Shown: positions 34,914 to 44,979, numbered from the stretch's first letter. The stretch: 48,272 nucleotides of DNA from Rubritalea marina DSM 17716 (GCF_000378105.1 NZ_KB899263.1:24236-72507), one strand, 5' to 3'. Notes: a model not told the origin generated them from the letters alone. A program made the numbers and translations.

Positions 34914-37900
34914 ATGAAGATCAGCCCTTACGACCAACGATTCACTCCGGATACTACCGGCTCGCTTCACTCGTTCAGCAATGAGCGTGACAACTGCGGC
35001 ATGGGCGCCATTGCAAATATCAATGGTGTTCCATCATTCGACATTCTTAACAAAGCGGTCGAATCAGTCTGCAACATGACCCACCGTGGTGGTGTCGACG
35101 CCGACATGAAAACCGGTGACGGCTCAGGTATCCTTTCGCAAATCCCGCGCAAACTCTTCAAGCAAGAAGCCGAGAAGCTTGGCGCGACAGTTGAAAATGC
35201 TGACGACCTCGGAGTTGGTGTCTTCTTCTTCCCCAACAACAACGCGGAAGCAGCCCAGAACATCCAAGAACTCGCTGAAAAAACACTCGCTGAACGTGGC
35301 ATCACATTCATCGGCTGGCGCCAAGTGCCAGTGGCGAAGGACGAACTCGGTGTGCAAGCGCAGAAGTCCTGCCCAGACATCCAGCACCTCATCGTCACCA
35401 AGCCATCTGGCTGGGAAGACCTCCACTTCGAGCGCCAACTCTACCTCGTGCGTCGCACCATAGAGCACGCCACTTCCGACGTGGCAGACTTCTACATCCC
35501 CACACTCTCCGCACGCCTCATCTCCTACAAGGGCCTCGCCATGCCAGCCACGCTCCGCGCGTTCTATCTGGACATGCAGAACCCTGACTTCGAGACCGCA
35601 ATCGCCGTCTACCACCAGCGTTTCTCCACCAACACCTTCCCAGCTTGGCCACTTGGTCAGCCGTTCCGCATGATGGCTCACAATGGTGAGATCAACACCG
35701 TGCGCGGCAACCGCAACTGGATGGCTTCCCGTGAAGAATTCTTCAATTCCGAAGTCTGGGGCGAAGACATCGAGCTCGTCAAGAACCTCGTCAAAGACAA
35801 CGAGTCAGACTCAGCATCACTCGATCACTGTCTCGAACTCCTCACCCTCTCCGGCCGCGACATCGAGCACTCCATGTGCATGCTCGTGCCACCTGCATAC
35901 CGCAACGACAACGAGATCTCTGAAGAAGTCTACGACTTCTACCAATACCACAGCTCCTTCGCCGAGCCATGGGACGGCCCCGCTGGCCTCGTCTTCACCG
36001 ATGGTGTGAAAATCTGCGCCGGCCTCGACCGCAACGGTCTCCGCCCATCACGCTACGCACTCTTCGACGACGGACTCCTCTACGTGGGTTCTGAAATCGG
36101 CTGTATCGAATGCGACGAAAACAAGGCCATCGCCAAAGGTCGCCTCGGACCAGGCCAAACCATGGTCGCAAACACCGCAACTGGCGAACTCGAGCTCGAC
36201 CGCGAAGTCAAGGAACGCCTCGCCAAGCAAGCCCCATACGGCCGCTGGGTCGATGAAAACCAAGTCCAACTCAAGGACTACGTTTCCCACGAAGCCATCG
36301 TGCCAGCTGAAGACTACGACGCCGTGACACTCTCACGCATGCAGCTCGCCAATGCGATCTCTGATGAAGAGCTCGACATGGTATTCCCACCCATGATCAA
36401 GGGCGCACAGGAAGCTGTGTTCTCCATGGGCTGCGACATCCCACTAGCCGCACTCTCACACTACCCACGACTTCTCCAAACCTACTTCAAGCAACTCTTC
36501 GCTCAGGTCACCAACCCACCAATCGACCCGATTCGTGAGTGGGCGGTCATGTCACTAGAAGCCGGACTCGGTGCCGAGAAGAACCTTCTCAACGAGAGCC
36601 CAGAGCACGCTCGCGTCCTCAACCTCGAATCCGCCATCCTCCTCGAACACGAAATGGACCGCATCAAGGAAATGGGAGAGCATGGGTTCAACAACCGCAT
36701 CATCGACACCACTTGGGCACTCGCAGATGGCGGAGCTGGCCTCAAAGCAGCCGTCGAAGCAGTCTGCGCAGAAGCTGAAAAAGCCGTCGACGAAGGCGTC
36801 GACGTGATCATCCTTTCCGACAAAGCAGCCGACATCGAACGCGTGGCAATCCCATCGCTCATGATCACCGGCGCAGTGCACCACCACCTCAACCGCGTGA
36901 AGAAGCGCATGCGCGCATCCATCGTTGTAGAGACCGCTGAAGCACGCGACACCCACACCGTGGCCATGCTCTTCGGCTTCGGCGCCACCGCCGTCTGCCC
37001 ATACCTCGGTTACGCCACAGTACGCCAGGTCGTCGCCAACGACGCCAAGGGCAAGCTCGGCGAAGGCATGACCCCCGAAAAGGCCATGACCAACTACCGC
37101 AAGGCACTCGAAAAAGGTCTCCTCAAGATCATGTCCAAGATGGGCATCTCTGTACTCAATTCCTACCAAGGCGCTCAAATCTTTGAAGCCGTTGGTATCG
37201 GCAAGGAAGTCATCGACCTCTGCTTCACTGGCTGCGTGTCCCGCATCGGCGGCATCGGCTTTGCAGACATCGCAGAAGAATCCATCATCCGCCACAAGGC
37301 AGCCTACAAAGACATCATCGAAGACGGCGCAGCAGTCACCGAAGCACTCCCGCTTGGCGACCCAGGCTACAACCGATACCGTAAGTCCGGTGAACGTCAC
37401 GCGATCACCACCGACTACATCAAAAACTTCCACACCTTCGTCAAAACTGGCAAGGCGGAAGACTACGCCGAGTATGTCAAAGCATCACTCGACACCCACC
37501 CGATCACCATCAAGGACCTCCTTGAGTTCGCACCATCCAGCAATGGCCCGATCCCGATCGAAGAAGTCGAGCCAATCGAAACCATTCGCACACGCTTCAC
37601 CACAGCCGCAATGTCCATGGGTGCGCTCTCTCCAGAGGCTCACGAGACACTCGCGATTGCCATGAACCGCATCGGCGCCAAGTCCGATTCTGGTGAAGGC
37701 GGTGAAGACCCAGTCCGTTTCACTGAGTACCCGAATGGTGACCTCGCTCGCTCCGCGATCAAGCAGATTGCCTCTGGCCGATTCGGTGTCTCCGCTCACT
37801 ACCTCGTCAATGCGGACGAGCTCGAAATTAAGATGGCACAAGGCGCTAAGCCTGGTGAAGGTGGTCAGCTTCCTGGCCACAAGGTCAATGGCATCATCGC

Positions 37901-39542
37901 CCGCCTGCGTAACACCCAGCCAGGTGTGCAGCTCATTTCACCACCGCCGCACCACGACATCTACTCGATTGAAGATCTCGCCCAGCTGATTCACGACCTC
38001 AAGGAAGTGAACCCATACGCGAAAGTGACCGTGAAGCTCGTATCCGAAGCTGGTGTCGGCACCATCGCAGCCGGTGTGGCAAAAGCAGATGCGGACAACA
38101 TCCTCATCTCAGGTCACGACGGCGGCACCGCAGCATCTCCGCTCTCCTCCACCAAGCACACCGGCCTCCCATGGGAGCTCGGACTTGCAGAGGCACAGCA
38201 GACGCTCGTGATGAACAACCTCCGCTCCAAGATCACCCTCCGTACTGACGGCGGCATGAAGAATGGTAAAGACATCGTCACCGCAGCCATCCTCGGTGCT
38301 GAGCAATTCAACTTCGGAACCACCGCCATGATTGCCATGGGCTGTGTCTACGTCCGCAAGTGCCACCTCAACAACTGCCCGGTCGGCGTAGCAACCACCG
38401 ATCCAAAGTGGCGCTCCAAGTTCAAGGGAACTCCAGAAATGGTCATCAACTTCTTCAATGGCGTCGCCCAAGAAGCACGCGAGATCATGGCCCAGCTCGG
38501 CATCCGCAAGCTCGACGACCTCATCGGTCGCCCAGAATTCCTCAAGCAACGCCACGTCCCTGAGCACCCGAAGGCAAACTCGCTCGATCTCTCACCAGTC
38601 CTCAAAGACGTGGTCGCTGAGACAGCACGCGCCTTCGATCTCGACCCAAGCGAGGTCTCCCTCATCAACGTCGACGAACGCAACGACGGCATCCACAAGC
38701 CTGAACTCGATGTCCAAATCATTGAAGACATCAAGTCCAAGCAGAACATTGCTCAGTTCGCAGAGCTCGCAGACCGCGCACCTATCGCTCTTGACTACAA
38801 GGCGGTTAGCACCAACCGAAACCTCGGCACACGCACCTCAGGCGCCGTCGCCATGGCATTCGGCAAGGCTGGCCTCCCAGCAGGCTCGATCCAGCTCAAC
38901 TTCACCGGCTCAGCTGGTCAGTCGCTCGGCACCTTCCTCAGCCCAGGCATCGAAATCAATGTCACTGGTGAAGGCAACGACTACGTCGGTAAAGGCATGT
39001 CTGGCGGTCAGATCACCATCAGACCACACGCTGGCGCACAATTCGTAGCTCACGAAAACTCCATCGTAGGCAACACCTGTTTCTACGGCGCCACTGGCGG
39101 CCAAGCCTTCCTCAATGGTCGTGCTGGCGAACGCTTCGGTGTTCGTAACTCCGGTGCCAAGGCAGTCGTAGAAGGAGTCGGTGACCACGGTTGTGAATAC
39201 ATGACCAACGGCCTCATCGTCATCCTCGGAACCACTGGACTCAACTTCGGCGCTGGCATGTCCGGCGGCACCGCCTACGTCTACGACGAAGATGGTCGCT
39301 TCCAGTCACGCATCAACACCGAAATGGTCGTGGCCCTTCCGATCAAGCGCTGCGAAGACAAAGCAGAAGCCAAAGCACTCATCGAAAAGCATGCGGAACT
39401 CACCGGCTCACCACGCGCCAAGGATCTCCTCGAAAACTGGGAGAAAACTTGCAAGAAGCTCATCCGTGTCATCCCTAAAACCAAGGCAGCCCTCGAAGCT
39501 GCCGAGGAACAACACGAAGCAGCATCCACGCCAAAGGCGTAA
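34914..39542 (+). CDS. gltB: Glutamate synthase large subunit
   Basis: Makes glutamate from glutamine and 2-oxoglutarate. The amidotransferase domain uses the Cys of DNCGMGA near the N terminus, after a roughly 28-residue propeptide. Landmarks: MTHRGGVDADMKTGDGSGI, then QRFSTNTFPAWPLGQPFRMMAHNGEINT. The FMN-binding synthase domain includes SGEGGEDP, KPGEGGQLPG and SPPPHHDIYSIEDLAQLI. The 3Fe-4S cluster is CVYVRKCHLNNC. The GXGXG C-terminal domain ends around residue 1500. 1542 residues from ATG 34914 (TTG at 34908 is less likely). No gltD is adjacent, so the partner is elsewhere or the enzyme uses ferredoxin. Its codon use is strongly biased, as in well-expressed genes. Confidence 0.96.
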   Translation: MKISPYDQRFTPDTTGSLHSFSNERDNCGMGAIANINGVPSFDILNKAVESVCNMTHRGGVDADMKTGDGSGILSQIPRKLFKQEAEKLGATVENADDLGVGVFFFPNNNAEAAQNIQELAEKTLAERGITFIGWRQVPVAKDELGVQAQKSCPDIQHLIVTKPSGWEDLHFERQLYLVRRTIEHATSDVADFYIPTLSARLISYKGLAMPATLRAFYLDMQNPDFETAIAVYHQRFSTNTFPAWPLGQPFRMMAHNGEINTVRGNRNWMASREEFFNSEVWGEDIELVKNLVKDNESDSASLDHCLELLTLSGRDIEHSMCMLVPPAYRNDNEISEEVYDFYQYHSSFAEPWDGPAGLVFTDGVKICAGLDRNGLRPSRYALFDDGLLYVGSEIGCIECDENKAIAKGRLGPGQTMVANTATGELELDREVKERLAKQAPYGRWVDENQVQLKDYVSHEAIVPAEDYDAVTLSRMQLANAISDEELDMVFPPMIKGAQEAVFSMGCDIPLAALSHYPRLLQTYFKQLFAQVTNPPIDPIREWAVMSLEAGLGAEKNLLNESPEHARVLNLESAILLEHEMDRIKEMGEHGFNNRIIDTTWALADGGAGLKAAVEAVCAEAEKAVDEGVDVIILSDKAADIERVAIPSLMITGAVHHHLNRVKKRMRASIVVETAEARDTHTVAMLFGFGATAVCPYLGYATVRQVVANDAKGKLGEGMTPEKAMTNYRKALEKGLLKIMSKMGISVLNSYQGAQIFEAVGIGKEVIDLCFTGCVSRIGGIGFADIAEESIIRHKAAYKDIIEDGAAVTEALPLGDPGYNRYRKSGERHAITTDYIKNFHTFVKTGKAEDYAEYVKASLDTHPITIKDLLEFAPSSNGPIPIEEVEPIETIRTRFTTAAMSMGALSPEAHETLAIAMNRIGAKSDSGEGGEDPVRFTEYPNGDLARSAIKQIASGRFGVSAHYLVNADELEIKMAQGAKPGEGGQLPGHKVNGIIARLRNTQPGVQLISPPPHHDIYSIEDLAQLIHDLKEVNPYAKVTVKLVSEAGVGTIAAGVAKADADNILISGHDGGTAASPLSSTKHTGLPWELGLAEAQQTLVMNNLRSKITLRTDGGMKNGKDIVTAAILGAEQFNFGTTAMIAMGCVYVRKCHLNNCPVGVATTDPKWRSKFKGTPEMVINFFNGVAQEAREIMAQLGIRKLDDLIGRPEFLKQRHVPEHPKANSLDLSPVLKDVVAETARAFDLDPSEVSLINVDERNDGIHKPELDVQIIEDIKSKQNIAQFAELADRAPIALDYKAVSTNRNLGTRTSGAVAMAFGKAGLPAGSIQLNFTGSAGQSLGTFLSPGIEINVTGEGNDYVGKGMSGGQITIRPHAGAQFVAHENSIVGNTCFYGATGGQAFLNGRAGERFGVRNSGAKAVVEGVGDHGCEYMTNGLIVILGTTGLNFGAGMSGGTAYVYDEDGRFQSRINTEMVVALPIKRCEDKAEAKALIEKHAELTGSPRAKDLLENWEKTCKKLIRVIPKTKAALEAAEEQHEAASTPKA

Positions 39543-39549
39543 ACGTGGC

Positions 39550-39566
39550 GGCGGTTTCCAACCGCC
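39550..39566. repeat. Small hairpin after gltB
   Basis: GGCGGTT (39550-39556) pairs with AACCGCC (39560-39566) around 3 bases. It lies between the gltB stop and its main terminator. Confidence 0.4.
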
Positions 39567-39585
39567 AAGCCAATAATCAATCAAC

Positions 39586-39620
39586 AAAAGCCCGCGAGGA
39601 GAGATCCCGCGGGCTTTTTT
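39586..39620 (+). terminator. Intrinsic terminator of gltB
   Basis: AAAGCCCGCG pairs with CGCGGGCTTT, followed by T's to 39620. It is a strong stem 44 bases after the gltB stop. Confidence 0.9.
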
Positions 39621-39791
39621 GTGTCGAAACAATCAGCATAGCGGCAGGAGTGCTCCCGACACGGCAGGAAGCCTGCAATTTCCTGAACTATCAATTGACT
39701 GTTCGCCCGAGACAGTTCATGACTTTTCGACTCCACTTCCCACGCTGGGAATTTGGGATGCTTGGCCTCGCGCCAACACGGCACATTGCAG

Positions 39792-42299
39792 ATGTTTAAA
39801 CACATGACAACACTACTCGCATCATCAGCTAGCAGCGACACCACCATGGTGCTCTTTGCTGGAGTATCTATTCTTGTTCTCCTATTCTGGTACCTCGCTA
39901 CCGACAAAGACAGAATCAAGCGCAACGTAGGATCTGGTATCGTATTCTTGATCGCCACATTCTCCTTCTTCGCCATCATTTCTCCGAGCAGCTTGCTCCA
40001 GGTCATCCAAGGTGAAAAAGAACTCGCCAATGCCCACAACCTACAGGGCGGCATCGAAATCGTCGGCGGTACCGCCTTCATCATCGAAGTGAAGCCTAAC
40101 GTCGACGAAGAAACTGGCGAGGTCATCGAGCTCACCCCATCATCGATGGACACAGCCAAGGCCATCCTCGAGCGCCGACTCAACGAGTCCGGCACCCTAG
40201 ACGCCCCAGTCTCCGTGCAAGGCAACCGCATCGAGATCCAAATCCCAAACATCGACCCTGCAGACGCTCAAGCACTCGAGAAAATCCTCACCACCACCGC
40301 CAAGCTCACCATCCACAAGATGCACCCGCAGTCACCTAGACTTGCTGGACTCGTGGCTGCCGGTGAAGAAACCATCCCAGGCTACCGCGCCTACCCACAG
40401 GAAATCAAAGATGAAGAAGGCAACATCGTAGGCACTCGCCACGTTCTCGTCGAGCGCCGCCCAGGCCTCACCGGACGCGAAGTCGCACGCGCATGGCCAG
40501 ACCGCACCAGCAACACCCAGGTCTACATCGAACTCACCTCAACAGGCGCAAAGCAAATGGAAACATTCACGCGCTCACTCACCGCCGGTCGCGACCAAAT
40601 CGTTTCTATTCTCGATGGCAAAGTCATCAACAACGCCACTCTCCAAGCCGAAGTCCTTTCAAAGAACTTCGTCATCAGCGGCCTCGACAACCTCGCCGAG
40701 TGTGAAGAGCTCTCCAAGGGCCTCTCCAACCCAATGGAGAACGACATCGAAATCATCGACAAGCGCACCATCTCAGCAACCCTCGGTGAAGCCACCGTCA
40801 GCCAGGGCATCAATGCAGGTCTCGCAGGCCTCGCACTCACCGTCGTCTTCGTCCTCCTCTACTACCGCTACTCCGGCATCGTGGCCATCATCGGCCTCGG
40901 CTTGAACGTCCTCATCCTCTTCGGCGCCATGGCGCTATTCAATGCCTCATTCACCCTCCCAGGTATTGCAGGCATCATTCTCACCATCGGTGTGGCAGTC
41001 GATGCGAACGTACTCATCTACGAGCGCATGCGCGAGGAACTCGCTGCAGGAAAATCCGTGCACGCCTCGATCAAGGCAGCCTACGAAAAGGCCTTCTCCG
41101 CCATCTTCGATGCCAACATCACCACCCTCCTCACCGCGCTCATCCTCTTCTGGAAAGCCACTGGCTCAGTCAAAGGCTTCGCAGTGACTCTCACCATGGG
41201 CATCTTCGGCACCTTGCTCGCCTCACTCCTCTGCACCCGCGTACTCTTCGCATGGTCGGAAGACAAAGGCATCCTCAAGAAGGTCAAATTCATGTCACTC
41301 GTGCCTGAGAAGACCATCGACTTCCTCGGCAAGCGCAAGATCGCTTTCACCCTCTCCGCCATCCTCATCGCAGCAGGCATCGTCACCACCGCCACCAATG
41401 GCGGCAGCCACCTAGGTATCGACTTCGTAGGCGGTAGCGTGACTCGCTTCGAAATCCCCGCTGGCCAGTCCGTCAGCCGCACACAAGCACAGGAGATCCT
41501 CGACGGACTCAAACTTGAAAAAGGCGCCTCCGCTCAGATCGAACAACCAGCCAACGGCAACGCCTTCCTCACCATCAAAACAAGCCGTGAAGACGCCGAC
41601 TCCGCAGTCGCAGCCATCCGCGCTGGCATCACAGGCTTCGACGAGAAAAAGGAACAAAGTTCCGCACTCAGCCCAGAAGCAAATGCTGGAACCGACTACG
41701 CTGTAGAAGCCTCACAGTCAGAAGTGAGCCCCACCCTCGGCGGCGAATTCCTCAGCAATGCCATCTGGGCCCTAGGCCTCGGCATCTTCTGCGTATTGAT
41801 CTACATCACCCTACGCTTCGAATTTTCCTTCGCCCTCGGCGCCTTCCTCGCCTTGGTTCACGACATTCTCATCGTACTCGGCATCCTCGTCGTCACCGGT
41901 CAGGAGTTCTCACTCATCCACGTGGGCGCCTTCCTCACCATTGCAGGTTACTCGATCAACGACACCATCGTGGTATTTGACCGCCTCCGTGAAGACCTCA
42001 AAATCAAATCTGGCAATGTTGCCGATGTCATGAATGCCGCGATCAGCAGCACCCTCTCACGTACCATCATCACCTCGGTCACCACCTTCGTGTCAGTACT
42101 CGTGCTCTACATCTTCGGTGGCGCCTCACTCCAGGCATTCTCCTTCACCATCATGATCGGTGTGATCGTCGGCACCTACTCCTCGATCTTCATCGCATCA
42201 CCAATCGTTTACATCTTCTCCAAAGCGCGTGGCACCGACCTCCGCAAGCAAGTCATGGAGACAGAGCTTCCTAACGCACTCAACCCAGAGGATGTTTAA
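39792..42299 (+). CDS. secDF: Protein translocase SecDF fusion
   Basis: SecD and SecF in one chain, driving proton-motive-force-dependent late export through SecYEG. The SecD part has the P1 domain with VGGTAFIIEV and ERRLNESG, and the membrane block GIAGIILTIGVAVDANVLIYERMREEL. The SecF part begins near residue 500 with HLGIDFVGGSVTRFEI and includes AGYSINDTIVVFDRLRED. About 12 membrane segments plus two extra at the N terminus. ATG 39792 (835 residues) or ATG 39804 is the start; the TTG at 39753 is less likely. It lies downstream of gltB but after its terminator. Confidence 0.95.
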   Translation: MFKHMTTLLASSASSDTTMVLFAGVSILVLLFWYLATDKDRIKRNVGSGIVFLIATFSFFAIISPSSLLQVIQGEKELANAHNLQGGIEIVGGTAFIIEVKPNVDEETGEVIELTPSSMDTAKAILERRLNESGTLDAPVSVQGNRIEIQIPNIDPADAQALEKILTTTAKLTIHKMHPQSPRLAGLVAAGEETIPGYRAYPQEIKDEEGNIVGTRHVLVERRPGLTGREVARAWPDRTSNTQVYIELTSTGAKQMETFTRSLTAGRDQIVSILDGKVINNATLQAEVLSKNFVISGLDNLAECEELSKGLSNPMENDIEIIDKRTISATLGEATVSQGINAGLAGLALTVVFVLLYYRYSGIVAIIGLGLNVLILFGAMALFNASFTLPGIAGIILTIGVAVDANVLIYERMREELAAGKSVHASIKAAYEKAFSAIFDANITTLLTALILFWKATGSVKGFAVTLTMGIFGTLLASLLCTRVLFAWSEDKGILKKVKFMSLVPEKTIDFLGKRKIAFTLSAILIAAGIVTTATNGGSHLGIDFVGGSVTRFEIPAGQSVSRTQAQEILDGLKLEKGASAQIEQPANGNAFLTIKTSREDADSAVAAIRAGITGFDEKKEQSSALSPEANAGTDYAVEASQSEVSPTLGGEFLSNAIWALGLGIFCVLIYITLRFEFSFALGAFLALVHDILIVLGILVVTGQEFSLIHVGAFLTIAGYSINDTIVVFDRLREDLKIKSGNVADVMNAAISSTLSRTIITSVTTFVSVLVLYIFGGASLQAFSFTIMIGVIVGTYSSIFIASPIVYIFSKARGTDLRKQVMETELPNALNPEDV

Positions 42300-42309
42300 G
42301 CCAAAGCAG

Positions 42310-42330
42310 CTACTGGCATGCAGCCAGTAG
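42310..42330. repeat. Hairpin after secDF
   Basis: CTACTGGC (42310-42317) pairs with GCCAGTAG (42323-42330) around a 5-base loop. It lies between the secDF stop and its terminator and may be a 3' stabilising structure. Confidence 0.45.
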
Positions 42331-42349
42331 CCGGCATTGTACAATCACC

Positions 42350-42378
42350 AAAGCGCAGCCTCACCCGCTGCGCTTTTT
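42350..42378 (+). terminator. Intrinsic terminator of secDF
   Basis: AAAGCGCAGC (42350-42359) pairs with GCTGCGCTTT (42367-42376) around 7 bases, followed by T's. It separates secDF from lipB. Confidence 0.88.
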
Positions 42379-42438
42379 CTTTGCACGTGACACACTTCAC
42401 ACTTCACACCCCTCAGTTCCCACCACACACTCCACAGC

Positions 42439-43074
42439 ATGCAACTGACCACGGAATGGCTCGGCGACAATATCGACTACCAAGAAGCACTGGCACTCCA
42501 AGAAGCCAAGCTCCTTCAGGTACTCGAACAAGATGCCGAAAACACCCACTTCCAACTTGAGCACAGCCCGGTCTACACCATCGGACGCACCCGCGACCAA
42601 TCATCGCTCAAAAACCCCGAACTCCTGCCACACCCCTACGTAGAGATCAATCGCGGAGGGCAAGCCACCTACCACGGCCCCGGCCAGCTAGTCGGCTACC
42701 CCATCGTCGATCTCAAGCCTCTGGGTAAAGACCTCCACACCTACATCCGCGCCATCGAGCAAGGCCTCATCGACGCCTGCAAGGGATTTGGCATCGATGC
42801 GCAGCGCCGCGATGGCCTCACCGGCGTCTGGGTAGAGCAGCGCAAACTCGCCTCCATCGGCGTCGGTGTGCGCAAATGGATCGGCATGCACGGCTACGCC
42901 ATCAACATCACCAAATCCAGCCTTCAAGGATTTCTATCAATCACACCATGCGGCCTAGATGGCGTCAAAATCACATGCGTGGAGCACGAAGCCAAACGCC
43001 CCATCAGCACCCAAGAATTCGCCACTGTCGCTGCAAAAACTATCAAAGCCGCTCTCGAAGAGCTAGAATGCTAA
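42439..43074 (+). CDS. lipB: Octanoyl-ACP:protein N-octanoyltransferase
   Basis: Transfers octanoate from ACP to the lipoyl domains of dehydrogenase complexes and GcvH. The family motif is RGGQATYHGPGQLVGYP at 72-88. The catalytic Cys171 is in ITPCGLDG and Lys136 in WVEQRKLASIGVGVRKW. The length of 211 is normal. lipA is not in the window. ATG 42439 has no clear ribosome binding site. It is convergent with the metallophosphoesterase gene. Confidence 0.95.
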   Translation: MQLTTEWLGDNIDYQEALALQEAKLLQVLEQDAENTHFQLEHSPVYTIGRTRDQSSLKNPELLPHPYVEINRGGQATYHGPGQLVGYPIVDLKPLGKDLHTYIRAIEQGLIDACKGFGIDAQRRDGLTGVWVEQRKLASIGVGVRKWIGMHGYAINITKSSLQGFLSITPCGLDGVKITCVEHEAKRPISTQEFATVAAKTIKAALEELEC

Positions 43075-43145
43075 GCGCGCGCTGATCGCCCGCGAAAATG
43101 CGGCACACATACCCCTAGCTCGAATCATGGCGACACCTGCGTTAT

Positions 43146-43180
43146 AGGTAGGGAAGCTTGTCCCTCAGCCTCCGCAGAAC
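43146..43180 (+). repeat. Intergenic repeat copy B (35 bases)
   Basis: Begins AGGTAG and ends AGAAC; matches copy A (20616-20650) at 24 of 35 positions with no gap. Its own hairpin is GGGA/TCCC. It lies in the non-coding gap between the convergent lipB and metallophosphoesterase genes. Confidence 0.5.
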
Positions 43181-43234
43181 CCAGTTAGGTTGTCGCAGAG
43201 CTCAAGGCTTCTCACGCGCTACCGCGAAGAGAAC

Positions 43235-43957
43235 CTAGCGCCCTTGCGCAAGACGGTCCGCGAGAACCTTAGGAAGGCCCGCCGCAAGAATCTTCTTCTG
43301 GGTGGTCTCAATGTCGTACTCGAGACGACGGAAGATCACCTTCTTCGCTTCCATGTCGTAAATACAATAGGAAGCGCGCCATTCGCCATCACGTGGCTGA
43401 CCCACAGAACCAGCATTGATGAAGTACTTCATGCCTGGCTCGATCTCAACGATCTCTGGTGAGGCTTCCTGCACGCGGGAACCACGCACAAAAACGCGCG
43501 GCACGTGCGTGTGACCGTGGAAACATACCTGAGTGAACTGGTAGGAAAAGTTAGACATTGCGTCGAACTTGTTTGTCACATAGTTCCACACATTTGGCTG
43601 ATCGAGCGTGGAGTGCACGATCGTAAAATCTTCGACCTGACGCACCATACGCATGCGTGCTAGCCATTCGCGCTGCTCAGCATTCAGCTGGTCACGCGTC
43701 CACTGCAATGCCTCTGCAGCTGTTGGGTTCATCATCTCTAGTGAGTGCTCACCACCGGCATCCTCATCGTGGTTTCCTTTCACCACAGGACAGCCCATCT
43801 CCTGAATCTTCTCCAAGCACTTCACTGGATCAGCATTGTAGCCCACCACATCACCTAAACATACATAGCTAGTACAGCCCTGAGACTCGGCATCTGCGAG
43901 TACAGTCTCGAGAGCTTCCCAGTTGGCGTGAATGTCTCCGAATAAGGCAATTTTCAT
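43235..43957 (-). CDS. Calcineurin-like metallophosphoesterase
   Basis: A 240-residue phosphoesterase. Metal-binding motifs: GDIHANWEAL, GDVVGYNADP, GNHDEDAGG, and GHTHVPRVF, as in the YfcE-like group. The metals are expected to be Mn or Fe. No signal peptide. The substrate (cyclic nucleotides, phosphodiesters, protein phosphates) cannot be told. Upstream on the minus strand lie about 136 bases without genes. Confidence 0.9.
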   Translation of the reverse strand: MKIALFGDIHANWEALETVLADAESQGCTSYVCLGDVVGYNADPVKCLEKIQEMGCPVVKGNHDEDAGGEHSLEMMNPTAAEALQWTRDQLNAEQREWLARMRMVRQVEDFTIVHSTLDQPNVWNYVTNKFDAMSNFSYQFTQVCFHGHTHVPRVFVRGSRVQEASPEIVEIEPGMKYFINAGSVGQPRDGEWRASYCIYDMEAKKVIFRRLEYDIETTQKKILAAGLPKVLADRLAQGR

Positions 43958-44093
43958 GAATGCAGTAGGTAAATTAGGCTGAAATCAGCTGTAGTTGCTA
44001 AGAGCAATGCACTGGATAGAATCAAAGGGAAAGAAAAAAATGCTCGTTATCTATAAATTTAAAGATGCCAAATCGTTACCAAACTGTTTGAGC

Positions 44094-44978
44094 CTAGTGA
44101 CCTAGCGCATCCAGAAGATCACGCACCCCATAGCGCGGTTTATCCGGATCAGAATCCTTCAAATAATGCGTGAGTAGCTTTACCGCATTCGCCCTAGACC
44201 CATAGATCTCTTGGATCGGGATCGCCGGCTCCGCGATCACATTCGGGTGCAACTGAAGCGCGCACAACCCATTACGAAGCGAACTAGGCGCCCCCTCAAC
44301 ATCACTCAAATACAACCTTCTAGCCAGTTGATAGGCGGACTGCTCCTCGCCGGGAATACGCAGCATCGCATAACATTGATCTAACTCAATACGACGGATT
44401 CTAGCATCTGTTAGCTCAAGATCATCCAGACAAGATTGTAGAATACCTAACACTTTAGGATAATCTAAAATACGATGTGGGTTCGACCACAAGCGAGCGC
44501 GCTCAAGACGCAGCTTCAAATCATCAGGGTTCGCCTCGATCCCCCGTTGGTAGAGCGCATCGCCCCGTGCAATCCACTCGCGGAACCCCTGCTTGCGCTG
44601 CAGCGGCGCAAGCGAGGCGTCCTCATGGACATCCGCTGCAGCATTATAGGCCAGATGCCAGGCTCCAGTATTCCAGTAAAAGGGATTGTACGGATCCAGC
44701 AACACCACCTCTTCAAGCCGCTCCTCCAGCCCCTCCCAGTCGCGCCCCGAATGGTAGCGGATCACGCCCAACGAATAGTATGCAGCCAAGGCGGGCCGCA
44801 GGCTTCCAAAACTAGCAATCCATGCCTTCTGACTCAAACCAGCACGCGCTTCAGCATCAAAGGATGGCGCCATCACTCTATCCTCCTTCAGCTGCGCGCT
44901 CAGTCGCCGCTCAAGCGGCAAACGCAACACCCCAAGCACCAACAAAGCAACACCGCAAACGATCAGCTTCCCGAACAC
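44094..44978 (-). CDS. Membrane-anchored helical-repeat protein of an ABC operon
   Basis: A 294-residue protein with one N-terminal membrane segment (FGKLIVCGVALLVLGVL) and a helical body that looks TPR-like (LAAYYSLGVIRYHSGRDWEGLEERLEEVVLLDPYNPFYW). I do not recognise a specific family. The start is GTG 44978: a strong AAGGAGG lies 6 bases before it, inside the 3' end of the permease gene, whose TGA stop is 2 bases from the GTG. The longer frame starting at 45026 lacks such a site. Its genes are probably translated together with the permease, so it may be an accessory part of the transporter. Confidence 0.72.
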   Translation of the reverse strand: MFGKLIVCGVALLVLGVLRLPLERRLSAQLKEDRVMAPSFDAEARAGLSQKAWIASFGSLRPALAAYYSLGVIRYHSGRDWEGLEERLEEVVLLDPYNPFYWNTGAWHLAYNAAADVHEDASLAPLQRKQGFREWIARGDALYQRGIEANPDDLKLRLERARLWSNPHRILDYPKVLGILQSCLDDLELTDARIRRIELDQCYAMLRIPGEEQSAYQLARRLYLSDVEGAPSSLRNGLCALQLHPNVIAEPAIPIQEIYGSRANAVKLLTHYLKDSDPDKPRYGVRDLLDALGH

Positions 44979-44979
44979 C

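Noticed and set aside
34710-34970. Full 86-residue minus-strand gene before gltB
   Set aside because: The first half overlaps the gltB start on the other strand and the hairpins there; only a shorter form could be real, listed as a weak finding.
36555-37433. 292-residue minus-strand frame inside gltB
   Set aside because: It is the mirror of the strongly codon-biased gltB gene; the composition (Val, Asp, Cys, Phe-rich) shows it is a shadow.
43183-43189. GTTAGGT, an attC-like core
   Set aside because: One match to GTTRRRY with no partner RYYYAAC and no attC fold nearby; chance.
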